Positions 41,328-48,936 of a stretch of 64,000 nucleotides of DNA are shown here, in pieces; the first letter of the stretch is position 1; every line of letters starts with the position of its first letter. The stretch lies in assembly GCA_019419505.1 (NCBI GenBank), contig DXZS01000010.1, positions 1-64,000 of the forward strand, given 5' to 3'. Position numbers and translations under genes: made by a program. Below the pieces are notes generated by a model. The model was not told where the DNA came from and did not search any database. It was given only the letters and a program-made list of their open reading frames with translations. The DNA comes from Collinsella sp. GTDB lineage: Bacteria > Actinomycetota > Coriobacteriia > Coriobacteriales > Coriobacteriaceae.

Positions 41328-42527
41328 ATGGCTTCATCCCCGAGCTACATACCGTACCTATGCGTGGCAGCGGCGGCCTTTATCACGACCTTCCTCACGG
41401 TGCCTCTGGTCAAGCGCCTGGCAATTAAGCTCGACGCCGTCGACTATCCTTCCAAGCGCCGCATCAACACCAAGCCCATCCCGCGTTTGGGCGGAACGGC
41501 GGTGTTTTTGGGCCTGGTCGTTGCCTGCATTGTGCAAATCCTAGGCACCTGGCACCTAGGCTGGCCGCCCGTCCTGGTGCCGCACCCGCGCCTTCACATT
41601 AGCTATCCTATGCTGGCCCTCTCCTTTACCGTCATCTTTGCGACCGGCGCTATCGACGACGTCATCCAGCTCAAGCCCAAGCAAAAGCTGGCCGGACAGG
41701 TCCTCGCTGCGCTCATCGCCTGCGTGGGCGGCCTGCGCATCGGCGTCATCGTCAACCCGTTTGCCCCCGGCGAGATCATGCTCGGATGGCTCGCCTACCC
41801 CATCACCGTGATCTATCTGGTGGCATTCACCAACATCATTAACCTCATCGACGGCCTCGACGGCTTGGCCACGGGCATCTGCGGCATCGCCTCGTTCACC
41901 ATGTTTTCGATGGCCGTTCTCTCGGGCCGTATCGACGCCGCTGCGCTCTCCATTGCGCTCTTTGGCGCCTGTCTGGCCTTTTTGCGCTACAACTTCAACC
42001 CCGCAAGCATCTTCTTGGGCGACTCGGGGTCGTTGCTTCTGGGCTTTGCACTGGGCTCCATCTCGCTGCTCAACGTGAGCCGCACCGCCGCGCTCACCTC
42101 GCTTATCATCCCGCTCATCGTTGCCGGCGTGCCCATCATCGACACGTTTAGCGCCATCGTGCGCCGCAAGCGCGCCCACATTAGCATCGGGCAGGCCGAC
42201 AAGGGCCACATCCACCACCGCCTGATCCAAGAGGGCTACAACCAAAAGCAGGCAGTGCTCCTCATCTACGCCTGGTGCATCATGCTTTCGGCCGGCGCCG
42301 CCGCGATTAACCAGGTCGAGGTGCCCATGCGCGTGCTCATCTTTACCGTACTCGCCATTGGCTCGGCGGCCTTTGCCAAGCACCTGCACCTGTTTGAGCC
42401 CGTGCTGCGCCACCATTACAACAAGCGCACGCACGAGGACGAGCTCGTCACCCCCGACGACCCCGCCTTTAAGCAGGAGGAGCAGGCGGCAGAAGAACGC
42501 AGGGAGGAGCGCCACCACAGGCGCTAG
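41328..42527 (+). CDS. WecA/MraY-type undecaprenyl-phosphate sugar-1-phosphate transferase
   Basis: The 399-residue polytopic membrane protein has about 11 segments. Signature loops are RINTKPIPRLGGTAVFLGL, the catalytic FATGAIDDVIQLKPKQKLAGQ, NLIDGLDGLATG, LGDSGSLLLGFALG and the HIHHRL motif (KGHIHHRLIQEG) characteristic of the WecA/TagO branch rather than MraY. It transfers GlcNAc-1-phosphate (or similar) to undecaprenyl phosphate to begin surface glycan or wall polymer synthesis. ATG at 41328 chosen; a TTG at 41310 is possible. Ribosome site is weak at both. Confidence 0.92.
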   Translation: MASSPSYIPYLCVAAAAFITTFLTVPLVKRLAIKLDAVDYPSKRRINTKPIPRLGGTAVFLGLVVACIVQILGTWHLGWPPVLVPHPRLHISYPMLALSFTVIFATGAIDDVIQLKPKQKLAGQVLAALIACVGGLRIGVIVNPFAPGEIMLGWLAYPITVIYLVAFTNIINLIDGLDGLATGICGIASFTMFSMAVLSGRIDAAALSIALFGACLAFLRYNFNPASIFLGDSGSLLLGFALGSISLLNVSRTAALTSLIIPLIVAGVPIIDTFSAIVRRKRAHISIGQADKGHIHHRLIQEGYNQKQAVLLIYAWCIMLSAGAAAINQVEVPMRVLIFTVLAIGSAAFAKHLHLFEPVLRHHYNKRTHEDELVTPDDPAFKQEEQAAEERREERHHRR

Positions 42528-42688
42528 GGTAAGCTGCCGAGGATGCGCCCAGGCGCCGCCGGCCAAACGCGCAGCCACGCCGCGCCCATCGCACATGCCG
42601 CCGCTCTCCCGCCCCTCGCGTACTTACGCCCCGACCCTCCAATAAACGCGTTATCATCTTGACCCATGAACATACGTTAGGAGCAATC

Positions 42689-43738
42689 ATGCCAAACGAG
42701 AACAGCTACGAAGTCGCGCTGCAAAAGAGCAACGCCATTCGCGAGGGCCTGGCCAAAACGCCCGAGAAGTTCACCATGCTCACCGGCGACCGCCCCACCG
42801 GCCGTCTGCACCTGGGTCACTACTTCGGCACCCTCAAGGGCCGTGTTGAGCTGCAGAACATGGGCGCCAAGACCAACGTGCTCATCGCCGACTACCAGGT
42901 CATCACTGACCGCGACACGACCGAGCACATCCAGGACAACGTGTACAACATGGTCATGGACTACCTTGCCTGCGGCATCGACCCCGACAAGACCATGATC
43001 TACGCGCACTCCGCCGTGCCCGCCGCCAACCAGCTCATGCTGCCGTTCCTGTCGCTGGTCTCCGAGGCCGAGCTGGCGCGCAACCCCACGGTCAAGGCCG
43101 AGATGGAGGCCTCGGGCCACGAGCTCACCGGCCTTCTGCTCACCTACCCGGTGCACCAGGCCTGCGACATCCTGTTCTGCAAGGGCAATGTGGTGCCCGT
43201 CGGTCGCGACCAGCTGCCGCACATCGAGCTCACCCGCACCATCGCCCGCCGCTTTAACAACCGTTACGGCAAGGTGTTCCCCGAGGTCGACGCGCTGCTG
43301 TCCGAGACCCCGCTGCTGCCCGGCCTGGACGGGCGCAAGATGAGCAAGAGCTACGGCAACGCCATTAACATCTCGATGACCGCCGAGGAGACGGCCAAGC
43401 GCATCAAGAAGAGCCAGACCGACTCCGAGCGCATGATCACGTTCGATCCCGAGAATCGCCCCGGCGTGTCCGGCCTGCTTTCGACCGCCGCCATCTGCAC
43501 CGGCCGTTCCGAAGTCGAGATTGCCGAGGAGATCGGCATGGGCGGCTCCGGCCAGCTCAAGAAGTACGTGACCGAGGCCGTCAACGAGTACTTCGCCCCG
43601 ATCCGTGAGCGTCGCCAGCGCTACGAGAACGACCTGGATTACGTCAAGGACGTGCTGCACGAGGGCAACCGTCGTGCCAACGAGATCGCCGAGCAGACTC
43701 TGGCCGAGGTTCGGGACGCCATGGGCATGGTGTACTAG
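42689..43738 (+). CDS. trpS: Tryptophanyl-tRNA synthetase
   Basis: The 349-residue class I synthetase has the HIGH-type motif GDRPTGRLHLGHYFGTL and the KMSKS loop GLDGRKMSKSYGNAI. It also shows the TrpRS specificity region DYQVITDRD and VGRDQLPHIELTR. It charges tRNA-Trp. The ATG at 42689 follows TAGGAGC; an in-frame ATG 30 bases upstream lacks a site. No T-box is seen ahead of it. An 18-bp perfect hairpin follows the gene. Confidence 0.96.
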   Translation: MPNENSYEVALQKSNAIREGLAKTPEKFTMLTGDRPTGRLHLGHYFGTLKGRVELQNMGAKTNVLIADYQVITDRDTTEHIQDNVYNMVMDYLACGIDPDKTMIYAHSAVPAANQLMLPFLSLVSEAELARNPTVKAEMEASGHELTGLLLTYPVHQACDILFCKGNVVPVGRDQLPHIELTRTIARRFNNRYGKVFPEVDALLSETPLLPGLDGRKMSKSYGNAINISMTAEETAKRIKKSQTDSERMITFDPENRPGVSGLLSTAAICTGRSEVEIAEEIGMGGSGQLKKYVTEAVNEYFAPIRERRQRYENDLDYVKDVLHEGNRRANEIAEQTLAEVRDAMGMVY

Positions 43739-44013
43739 GCAAAGCGCTTTCGCACAACATAAACGGTGAGATTAGATTTCTCCCCGAAACAGGAACAGGC
43801 CCGCTGGCAGTTAGTTGCCAGCGGGCCTGTTCCCGAAGTACACCGTTGAATCGCACAGAGGGGAGGAATGCGAATCAAACTCAACAGGGCAGGCTTTTTC
43901 ATCGCCTATTGCCTGCTCCGTTGCTGAAACCAATATAGTTCACCGTGGTTTACTTTGCTGCGACAAACCGCGCCGCCATACCTTCTCCATAAGTTAACCT
44001 CGGTAAACCTGCC
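43739..44013. other. Intergenic region after trpS
   Basis: Besides the 18-bp hairpin (listed separately) this holds GTGGTTTACTTTGCTGCGAC and AAACCGCGCCGCCATA, a loose inverted arrangement similar in wording to the arms of the element at 28310 but too diverged to call. It ends with TAAACCTGCC, half of an AACCTGCC hairpin fused to the next repeat. No gene. Confidence 0.3.
43792..43833. terminator. 18-bp perfect hairpin downstream of trpS
   Basis: GGAACAGGCCCGCTGGCA (43792-43809) pairs without mismatch with 43816-43833 around loop GTTAGT. No T-run follows, so it may act as transcript 3'-end protection or a REP-like element rather than an intrinsic terminator. Confidence 0.6.
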
Positions 44014-44053
44014 AAAACCACCACAAAGGGGATAGGCACCTTTGTGGTGGTTT
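44014..44053. repeat. REP-like hairpin, AACCACCACAAAGG family, copy 1
   Basis: AAACCACCACAAAGG and CCTTTGTGGTGGTTT with loop GGATAGGCA. It lies 17 bases beyond the end of the alkyltransferase gene and is joined on its left to an AACCTGCC half-hairpin. Confidence 0.8.
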
Positions 44054-44070
44054 AAGCCACGGCAGAGCCG

Positions 44071-44391
44071 CTAGAGCCCTGCAGGCCAGCGACAGGCGGC
44101 CAAGTCGACGTGCATGTCGTCCTTAAACGCCACACCCTCCCCTAGCAAAAGCTCACGTTGAGCATCGGGACCGCCAAAAGCAAAACCATCGCATATGCGG
44201 CCATCGGCAAACACCACGCGGTGACAGGGAATCTCGCCGGGGCGCGGATTGCCATGCAGGGCATACCCCACGTACCGCGCACTTCGTGGACGTCCAGCAT
44301 GCAGCGCCACCTGACCATACGTGGCGACCATCCCCTCGGGAATCTGCTCGACCACCTCGTACACCCGCTCAAAAAAGCCCTCAGACGCCAT
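44071..44391 (-). CDS. Short methylated-DNA--protein cysteine alkyltransferase-like protein
   Basis: The 106-residue protein consists only of the C-terminal DNA-binding/active-site domain of O6-alkylguanine transferases: FFERVYEVVEQIPEGMVATYGQVA, the helix-turn-helix SARYVGYALHGNP and the active motif IPCHRVV with C56. ATL proteins of this size have Trp in place of this Cys, so this one may still accept alkyl groups; it belongs to the small MGMT/Ogt-like set. It repairs or flags alkylated guanine. The ATG at 44391 follows GGAAAGGAG. Confidence 0.85.
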   Translation of the reverse strand: MASEGFFERVYEVVEQIPEGMVATYGQVALHAGRPRSARYVGYALHGNPRPGEIPCHRVVFADGRICDGFAFGGPDAQRELLLGEGVAFKDDMHVDLAACRWPAGL

Positions 44392-44419
44392 TGCTCGCTC
44401 CTTTCCACCCGGAATAGCA

Positions 44420-44467
44420 TAAACCACCACAAAGGCGCCTGTCCCCTTTGTGGTGGTTTTGGCAGGT
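44420..44467 (-). repeat. REP-like hairpin, AACCACCACAAAGG family, copy 2 (after degV-family gene)
   Basis: Minus strand: ACCTGCC directly joined to AAAACCACCACAAAGG, loop GGACAGGCG, CCTTTGTGGTGGTTT. It begins 3 bases beyond the DegV gene stop. Like copy 1 it carries the ACCTGCC half of the other hairpin family. Confidence 0.82.
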
Positions 44468-44470
44468 GGG

Positions 44471-45325
44471 CTAGTTAACGGGCTGGAAGAAGGCCACGGC
44501 TACGGCGCCGGGGCCTACATGGGTGCCGATGGTGGCACCGATGGTGTGAACGGGCAGTTCGCCCTCGGTGTGGCCAGCCCACAGTGCCGCGCTGTCCTCG
44601 ATATACTTCTTGAGCACCGCATCCGAAAGGCCCGTATAGCCGAGCGCCAGCGGCATGGAAAAGTCGATGCCGCCTGCCTTTTCGACCTTCTGGTTGAGCA
44701 GGTTACGTCCGTTCTTGGAACCGCGCGCCTTGCCCAGCAGCACGATCAGACCGTCCTCGGCAGCCACAACAGGCTTTACGTTGAGCAGCGTACCCACGGC
44801 ACCGGCAGCAGCAGACAGGCGACCGCCGCGCACCAGGTACTCCAGCGTCTCGAGCAGACCAATAACCACCACGCGGTCACGGACGGCCTCGACAGCCGCC
44901 GCGATCTGGGCCGCGCCCTGGCCCTCGTCCACTAGGCGCAGGGCATACTCGACCAGCACGCGCTCACCCAGGGTAACGTTATTGCTATCAACCACATACA
45001 CGTCGCCGCCCGGCGCCTCGGCAAGTGCGGTACGGGCGCTCTGATTGGTCCCCGAAAGTTTGGCACCCACGGTAATAATCACCGCCTCGTCGCCGGCCTC
45101 ACGTGCTTCGGCAATCGCCTGCGAAAAGGCGTACGGGTTGACCTGACCGGTCTTGGGCAGCTCGTCGCGCTCCACGAGCATCTCGTAAAAGCGCTGGTGA
45201 TCGATGTCGACGCCATCCATATACACATCGGTGCCAAAGGTAACGGACAGCGGCAAGACTGACAGCGCCGGGTGCTCCGCCGGCGACATATCGCTGGCGG
45301 AATCGGTAATAATGCGGACGGACAT
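44471..45325 (-). CDS. DegV-family fatty-acid-binding protein
   Basis: The 284-residue protein begins with the DegV hallmark VRIITDSASDMSP and has LPKTGQVNPYAFSQAI, ITVGAKLSGTNQSAR, VYVVDSNNVTLGE and LETLEYLVRGGRLSAAAGAVG. DegV/FakB proteins hold a fatty acid for phosphorylation by FakA before membrane lipid synthesis. No fakA is in view, so it may be one of several paralogues. The ATG at 45325 follows GAAAGGAT. MarR gene upstream on the same strand. Confidence 0.92.
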   Translation of the reverse strand: MSVRIITDSASDMSPAEHPALSVLPLSVTFGTDVYMDGVDIDHQRFYEMLVERDELPKTGQVNPYAFSQAIAEAREAGDEAVIITVGAKLSGTNQSARTALAEAPGGDVYVVDSNNVTLGERVLVEYALRLVDEGQGAAQIAAAVEAVRDRVVVIGLLETLEYLVRGGRLSAAAGAVGTLLNVKPVVAAEDGLIVLLGKARGSKNGRNLLNQKVEKAGGIDFSMPLALGYTGLSDAVLKKYIEDSAALWAGHTEGELPVHTIGATIGTHVGPGAVAVAFFQPVN

Positions 45326-45444
45326 AGCGAATCCTTTCTTGCGCAGGTCTCGCGCAGGGAATTTTGACAGCAATGTCCCGGCACGGCGTACGCGCTCAAA
45401 CGGGACGACGCAGTTTTTAATGGGAAGCAAATGCCTTGGCGGCC

Positions 45445-45894
45445 TTAGATCTCACGCAGGGTGTTGAGAATCGTACGCAGCGACGCATACATCTGCTCGC
45501 GCTGCTCCACACCCATAGCCTTACCGGTGGTGTCGAGCACCTCGCGAATGATGCGGTCCGCCTCGCTCATGCTCTCGCCGCCCAGAGCGGTCAGGCGCAC
45601 CGGGGCACGATACTTAACGGCCGCATCACCCGAGTCGTCGACCTCGACGTAGCCGCCCTCCTCCAGATGCGCGAGCGTGCGCGAGACGGCGGCACGGGTC
45701 ACGCCTGCCATGCGAGCCAGGTCAGCGCCAGTCAGGCCGTCCTTGCTGCGCTCAAGATAGTACAGGCACATAACGTCGGAGCCCTTGAGGCCCAGCCTTG
45801 CGCCCTCGGATGTCTTAATGCGCTGGATCTCCTTGTAGAGCCCGCTGATCAGTCCGACAAAGTCCTCGAAACGTGTCTCGTCGTTCTGCTGCAT
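45445..45894 (-). CDS. MarR-family transcription regulator
   Basis: 149 residues with a winged helix-turn-helix: LKGSDVMCLYYLERSKDGLTGADLARMAGVTRAAVSRTLAHLEEGGYVEVD (about 36-88), then the wing KYRAPVRLTALGGESM and a C-terminal dimerisation helix. MarR proteins repress nearby genes until a small ligand releases them. The likely target is its own promoter and the DegV gene 120 bases downstream, but no clear palindrome was found. GAAAGGCGG lies before the ATG. Confidence 0.88.
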   Translation of the reverse strand: MQQNDETRFEDFVGLISGLYKEIQRIKTSEGARLGLKGSDVMCLYYLERSKDGLTGADLARMAGVTRAAVSRTLAHLEEGGYVEVDDSGDAAVKYRAPVRLTALGGESMSEADRIIREVLDTTGKAMGVEQREQMYASLRTILNTLREI

Positions 45895-45998
45895 GGGAGA
45901 CGACCGCCTTTCGCTTACATGATGCTAACGGGTAAACATCTTAGCCGCACGAGGCAACACCCATACCCAAATATCCCATTTGTTAACCCATCAACATA

Positions 45999-46038
45999 AA
46001 AACCACCACAAAGGGGACAGGCACCTTTGTGGTGGTTT
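45999..46038. repeat. REP-like hairpin, AACCACCACAAAGG family, copy 3
   Basis: AAACCACCACAAAGG, loop GGACAGGCA, CCTTTGTGGTGGTTT. It lies about 30 bases beyond the stop of the B3/4 gene and 105 bases upstream of the MarR gene. Confidence 0.82.
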
Positions 46039-46067
46039 TGACCGGCGAACATGATCCGCAGGCGTCG

Positions 46068-46787
46068 CTACAGTTCCACGCAGGGATTGTCGCGGGTCAC
46101 AAGCGTCTTAACGACAACCGTCGCTCCCAGATAGCGCTCGAGCAACTCGGCGAGACGATCAACGGCAGCCTGGCAATCCCCCATCCGCTCGGGCTCCACG
46201 CACTCAATCGCCAGGAATGCATCGGCCGAATCGTCGGACAGCGCCGTGCGAACGCCATCGCGCCAGTTCCAGCAGCGGCATACGGCGCCCGCATCATCGA
46301 TGTAGGCGAGCTCGCCGGGCAGTGTCGGGTCATCCGTTTCCTCGCCAAGTGGCAGGAACGCATCGCCGCCGTCAGTCACCTTCAAGCGAAGATCCCCCTC
46401 AATCGCATGCAGGTCCTCGCCGCCAACGGGCAGCGCGTAGGTCAGCGACACCGTGTTGTAGATGTCCACCGCGGGCGTAATGTGGCCCACCGGTTTGCCC
46501 TTGAGCACGCGCTTGAGCAGGTTCTCAATTGAGCAACGCGCGCCCTTTTTGGTCTTGAACAGCCGATAAGCCTCGCGCCATGCCTTGACCGGTGCGTTCT
46601 CGCTGATAGTATCGCTGGTCAGATGACGCTCCGCGTCGATATTGGCGCGGTCGAGCAACGCCGCAATCGCGTCCACGTCCTCTTGAGGAATCTGAGCCGC
46701 GGGCTTCATGCCCTTTACGACCACAACACCGACAGCCGCCTGCGGAAATAGCTCCCAAAACGAATCCTCGGCAATAAAGCTCTTCAT
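46068..46787 (-). CDS. B3/B4 tRNA-binding domain protein
   Basis: The 239-residue protein matches the stand-alone B3/4 domain known from the phenylalanyl-tRNA synthetase beta chain (PF03483): APVKAWREAYRLFKTKKGARCSIENLLKRVLKGK, then PAVDIYNTVSLTYALPVGGEDLHAIEGDLRL and ECVEPERMGDCQAAVDRLAELLERYLGA. Stand-alone forms are thought to edit mischarged tRNA or bind amino acids, without firm proof for this group. Cytosolic. ATG at 46787 with GAAGGGAGAG. Confidence 0.85.
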   Translation of the reverse strand: MKSFIAEDSFWELFPQAAVGVVVVKGMKPAAQIPQEDVDAIAALLDRANIDAERHLTSDTISENAPVKAWREAYRLFKTKKGARCSIENLLKRVLKGKPVGHITPAVDIYNTVSLTYALPVGGEDLHAIEGDLRLKVTDGGDAFLPLGEETDDPTLPGELAYIDDAGAVCRCWNWRDGVRTALSDDSADAFLAIECVEPERMGDCQAAVDRLAELLERYLGATVVVKTLVTRDNPCVEL

Positions 46788-46829
46788 GTGCTCTCCCTTC
46801 ATAGCATGCGCCCGAGCCCGGGTGCCTAA

Positions 46830-46905
46830 ACAAAAAGCGCCCTTACGACGGCCACCTTCAAAGTCCTACGGTGCCGCCACAAGAGCGCTTACGCTGCCCC
46901 CATCC
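46830..46905 (-). promoter_or_regulatory. Structured leader/terminator between pckA and the B3/4 gene
   Basis: Minus strand: GCGCTCTTGTGGCGGC pairs with GCCGTCGTAAGGGCGC around a GGACTTTGAAGG loop, then TTTTTGTTT. It lies 45-120 bases upstream of the B3/4 start and about 100 bases past pckA. It is either the pckA terminator or an attenuator for the B3/4 gene. Confidence 0.5.
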
Positions 46906-46958
46906 GGAGAAGGGAGCGATATGTCAGGCGTATTGTAACCCGAGTCATCCGCGCGAGT

Positions 46959-46999
46959 AAAACCACCACGAAGGCGCCTGTCCCCTTTATGGTGGTTTT
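46959..46999 (-). repeat. REP-like hairpin, AACCACCACAAAGG family, copy 4 (after pckA)
   Basis: Minus strand: AAAACCACCATAAAGG, loop GGACAGGCG, CCTTCGTGGTGGTTTT, 16 bases beyond the pckA stop. The two arm changes (A/G at the paired positions) differ from the other copies. Confidence 0.8.
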
Positions 47000-47014
47000 G
47001 GGTCTGAGGCGACG

Positions 47015-48685
47015 CTAGTGGCGAAGTCCCAGCAGGCCGTGGCCGCGATGACGGGCGTCGGCGTGCACCTGAGCATGCGGACCGGCGGCCTTGACGGATT
47101 CGGGCAGGTGCGAGTACTTCTTCTCGAAGTTCTCCTCGAGCATCACGGCCAAGTTGTGCGCGGCCTCGTCGTAGCGAGCGGTGCTCTGCCAATACTGGCG
47201 CGGCACCAGGATGCCGTCGGGTACGCCGTGGCACGTGGTGGGAATGTCGACGTTAAAAATATCGTCGTGCAAGAACTCGCTGTCCTCGATGGTACCGTCG
47301 AGGGCGCGGGCCACCAGGGCGCGCGTGTAGGCAAGCTCGATGCGATGGCCCACGCCGTAGCCGCCGCCGATCCAGCCGGTGTTGACCAGGTACACACGCG
47401 TGCGGCCGTCGGCAATGCGCTCGCCGAGCATCTTGGCGTAAACCATGGGGTCGAGTGGCATAAACGGTTCGCCGAACAGCGAAGAGAACGTGGGCGTGGG
47501 CTCGGTGACGCCGACCTCGGTGCCGGGAATCTTGGCCGTAAAGCCCGTCACAAAGTGGTACATGGCGGCGTCGGCCGTCAGACGCGAGATGGGCGGCAAC
47601 ACACCAAAGGCGTCGCAGGTCAAAAACAGCACGACGCTCGGAGTAGTGCCCATGCCCTTGGTCCACGCGTTGGGAATGTGCTCCACAGGGTAGGCCACGC
47701 GTGTGTTATGCGTGATCGAGACGTCATCGTAGTTGGGCTTGCGATTCTCGTCGAGCACCACGTTTTCGCAAATGGCGCCAAAACGGACGGCGTTGAAGAT
47801 CTCAGGCTCGTGGAACGCGTCCAGGCCCTCGCACTTGGCGTAGCAGCCGCCCTCGATGTTAAAGATGCCCATATCGGACCAACCGTGCTCGTCGTCGCCG
47901 ATCAGCAGGCGCGTGGGGTTGGCCGAAAGCGTGGTCTTGCCGGTGCCCGACAGGCCAAAGAACACGGCGGTCTCATGCGTGACGGGATCCATGCTAGCCG
48001 AGCAGTGCATGGGCAGCACGTCGTCCTCGACGGGCAGCAAATAATTCATAACGCTAAAGATCGACTTTTTAATCTCGCCGGAGTAGCCGGTGCCGGCGAC
48101 CAGAATCACGCGTTCCTGGAAATTGATGACCACGGCGGCGCTGGAGTTGAGGCCCTTGATGGCAGGGTCGCACTGGTAACCGGGCGCTGCGAGCACGCAG
48201 AAGTCGGGCTCGCAGGCACGCGCGATTTCGCGGGCGAGCGGGCGGGCGAGCATCTGCTTAATAAAGAGTGCCTGGCTGGCACGCTCGCAGGCAACGAGCA
48301 GGCGACGCGTGTGGTTGCGGTCGGCGCCCGCCATGCCGCGGGTGACGAACACGTCGCGCTCGTTGAGATAGTCGACGATGCCGGCCTTGATGGCCTCATA
48401 GCTCTCGACGGACAGCGGGCGGCTGACGGCGCCCCAGGCAATCTTGTCGTGAACATCGGGGGTGTCGACGATAAAGCGGTCATTGGGGGAACGGCCGGTA
48501 CGCTCCCCCGTCTCGATCACCAGCGCGCCGTTGGATGCCATGCGGCCTTCTTCGCGGCGGATAGCGTGCTCGACGAGCTCCGCGGCGGGTAGATCGACCA
48601 GCAGACGGGGCTGATTCTCGGCGGGATCTTCGACCAGCGTAATACCAAAGTTGGACAAAACATCTGCAGGGGTAACACCAGGCAT
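47015..48685 (-). CDS. pckA: Phosphoenolpyruvate carboxykinase (ATP)
   Basis: The 556-residue enzyme has the kinase-1 P-loop FGLSGTGKTTLSANP near residue 250, the metal site YSGEIKKSIFSVMNYLLP with ...LPMHCSASM, IGDDEHGWSDMGIFNIEGGCYAK and the C-terminal TGWIGGGYGVGHRIELAYTRALV. It interconverts oxaloacetate and PEP; in fermenting gut bacteria it usually runs toward oxaloacetate for succinate formation. About 20 extra residues at the C-terminus (ending HRGHGLLGLRH) are unusual. ATG at 48685 with AAAGGAGG. Lactate permease gene lies upstream. Confidence 0.96.
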   Translation of the reverse strand: MPGVTPADVLSNFGITLVEDPAENQPRLLVDLPAAELVEHAIRREEGRMASNGALVIETGERTGRSPNDRFIVDTPDVHDKIAWGAVSRPLSVESYEAIKAGIVDYLNERDVFVTRGMAGADRNHTRRLLVACERASQALFIKQMLARPLAREIARACEPDFCVLAAPGYQCDPAIKGLNSSAAVVINFQERVILVAGTGYSGEIKKSIFSVMNYLLPVEDDVLPMHCSASMDPVTHETAVFFGLSGTGKTTLSANPTRLLIGDDEHGWSDMGIFNIEGGCYAKCEGLDAFHEPEIFNAVRFGAICENVVLDENRKPNYDDVSITHNTRVAYPVEHIPNAWTKGMGTTPSVVLFLTCDAFGVLPPISRLTADAAMYHFVTGFTAKIPGTEVGVTEPTPTFSSLFGEPFMPLDPMVYAKMLGERIADGRTRVYLVNTGWIGGGYGVGHRIELAYTRALVARALDGTIEDSEFLHDDIFNVDIPTTCHGVPDGILVPRQYWQSTARYDEAAHNLAVMLEENFEKKYSHLPESVKAAGPHAQVHADARHRGHGLLGLRH

Positions 48686-48726
48686 GGGGCCTCCTTTAAA
48701 AACGCGACACGTGGACGCGACGCGCA

Positions 48727-48742
48727 CTTTACTCAAGTAAAG
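48727..48742. promoter_or_regulatory. Palindromic operator candidate in the pckA leader
   Basis: CTTTACT-CA-AGTAAAG is a perfect 7-2-7 inverted repeat about 43 bases upstream of the pckA start codon. Confidence 0.4.
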
Positions 48743-48824
48743 CTCGTTGTACCCGATATGCAAAAACGTTTTTGCGGCAACGGCGAAGCGCCCGCCCAAC
48801 GGTCAAAAATCGCACGCAAGCGGC

Positions 48825-48936
48825 CTAGTCATTGGAGACGTTCTTGAACAGGCAACATTCAAGGAGTGTCCCCGAATGCCGGCACTTAGGGACGTTCCCA
48901 AAGTGCCGGCACATAAGGAACGTCCCTAAGTGCCGA
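48825..48936 (-). repeat. REP-like cluster (TAGTCATTGG and GTGCCGGCA types) after the lactate permease gene
   Basis: TAGTCATTGGAGACGTTCTT...ATTCAAGGAGTGTCC is followed by two units of GCCGGCAC around AGGGACGTTCC and GGAACGTCCCT (TGCCGGCACTTAGGGACG, AAGTGCCGGCACATAAGGAA, CGTCCCTAAGTGCCG). The array abuts the permease stop codon. Units alternate orientation, as in BIME-like REP clusters. Confidence 0.75.

Noticed and set aside
42528..42688. T-box leader upstream of trpS
   Set aside because: The 160-base gap lacks a T-box consensus (TGGNACC-type) and an antiterminator/terminator pair.
47018..48592. A 524-codon plus-strand open frame opposite pckA
   Set aside because: Antisense shadow of pckA, which has all catalytic motifs.
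48825..48936. CRISPR array
   Set aside because: Units alternate orientation, are palindromic and lack uniform unique spacers; no cas genes are in the window.
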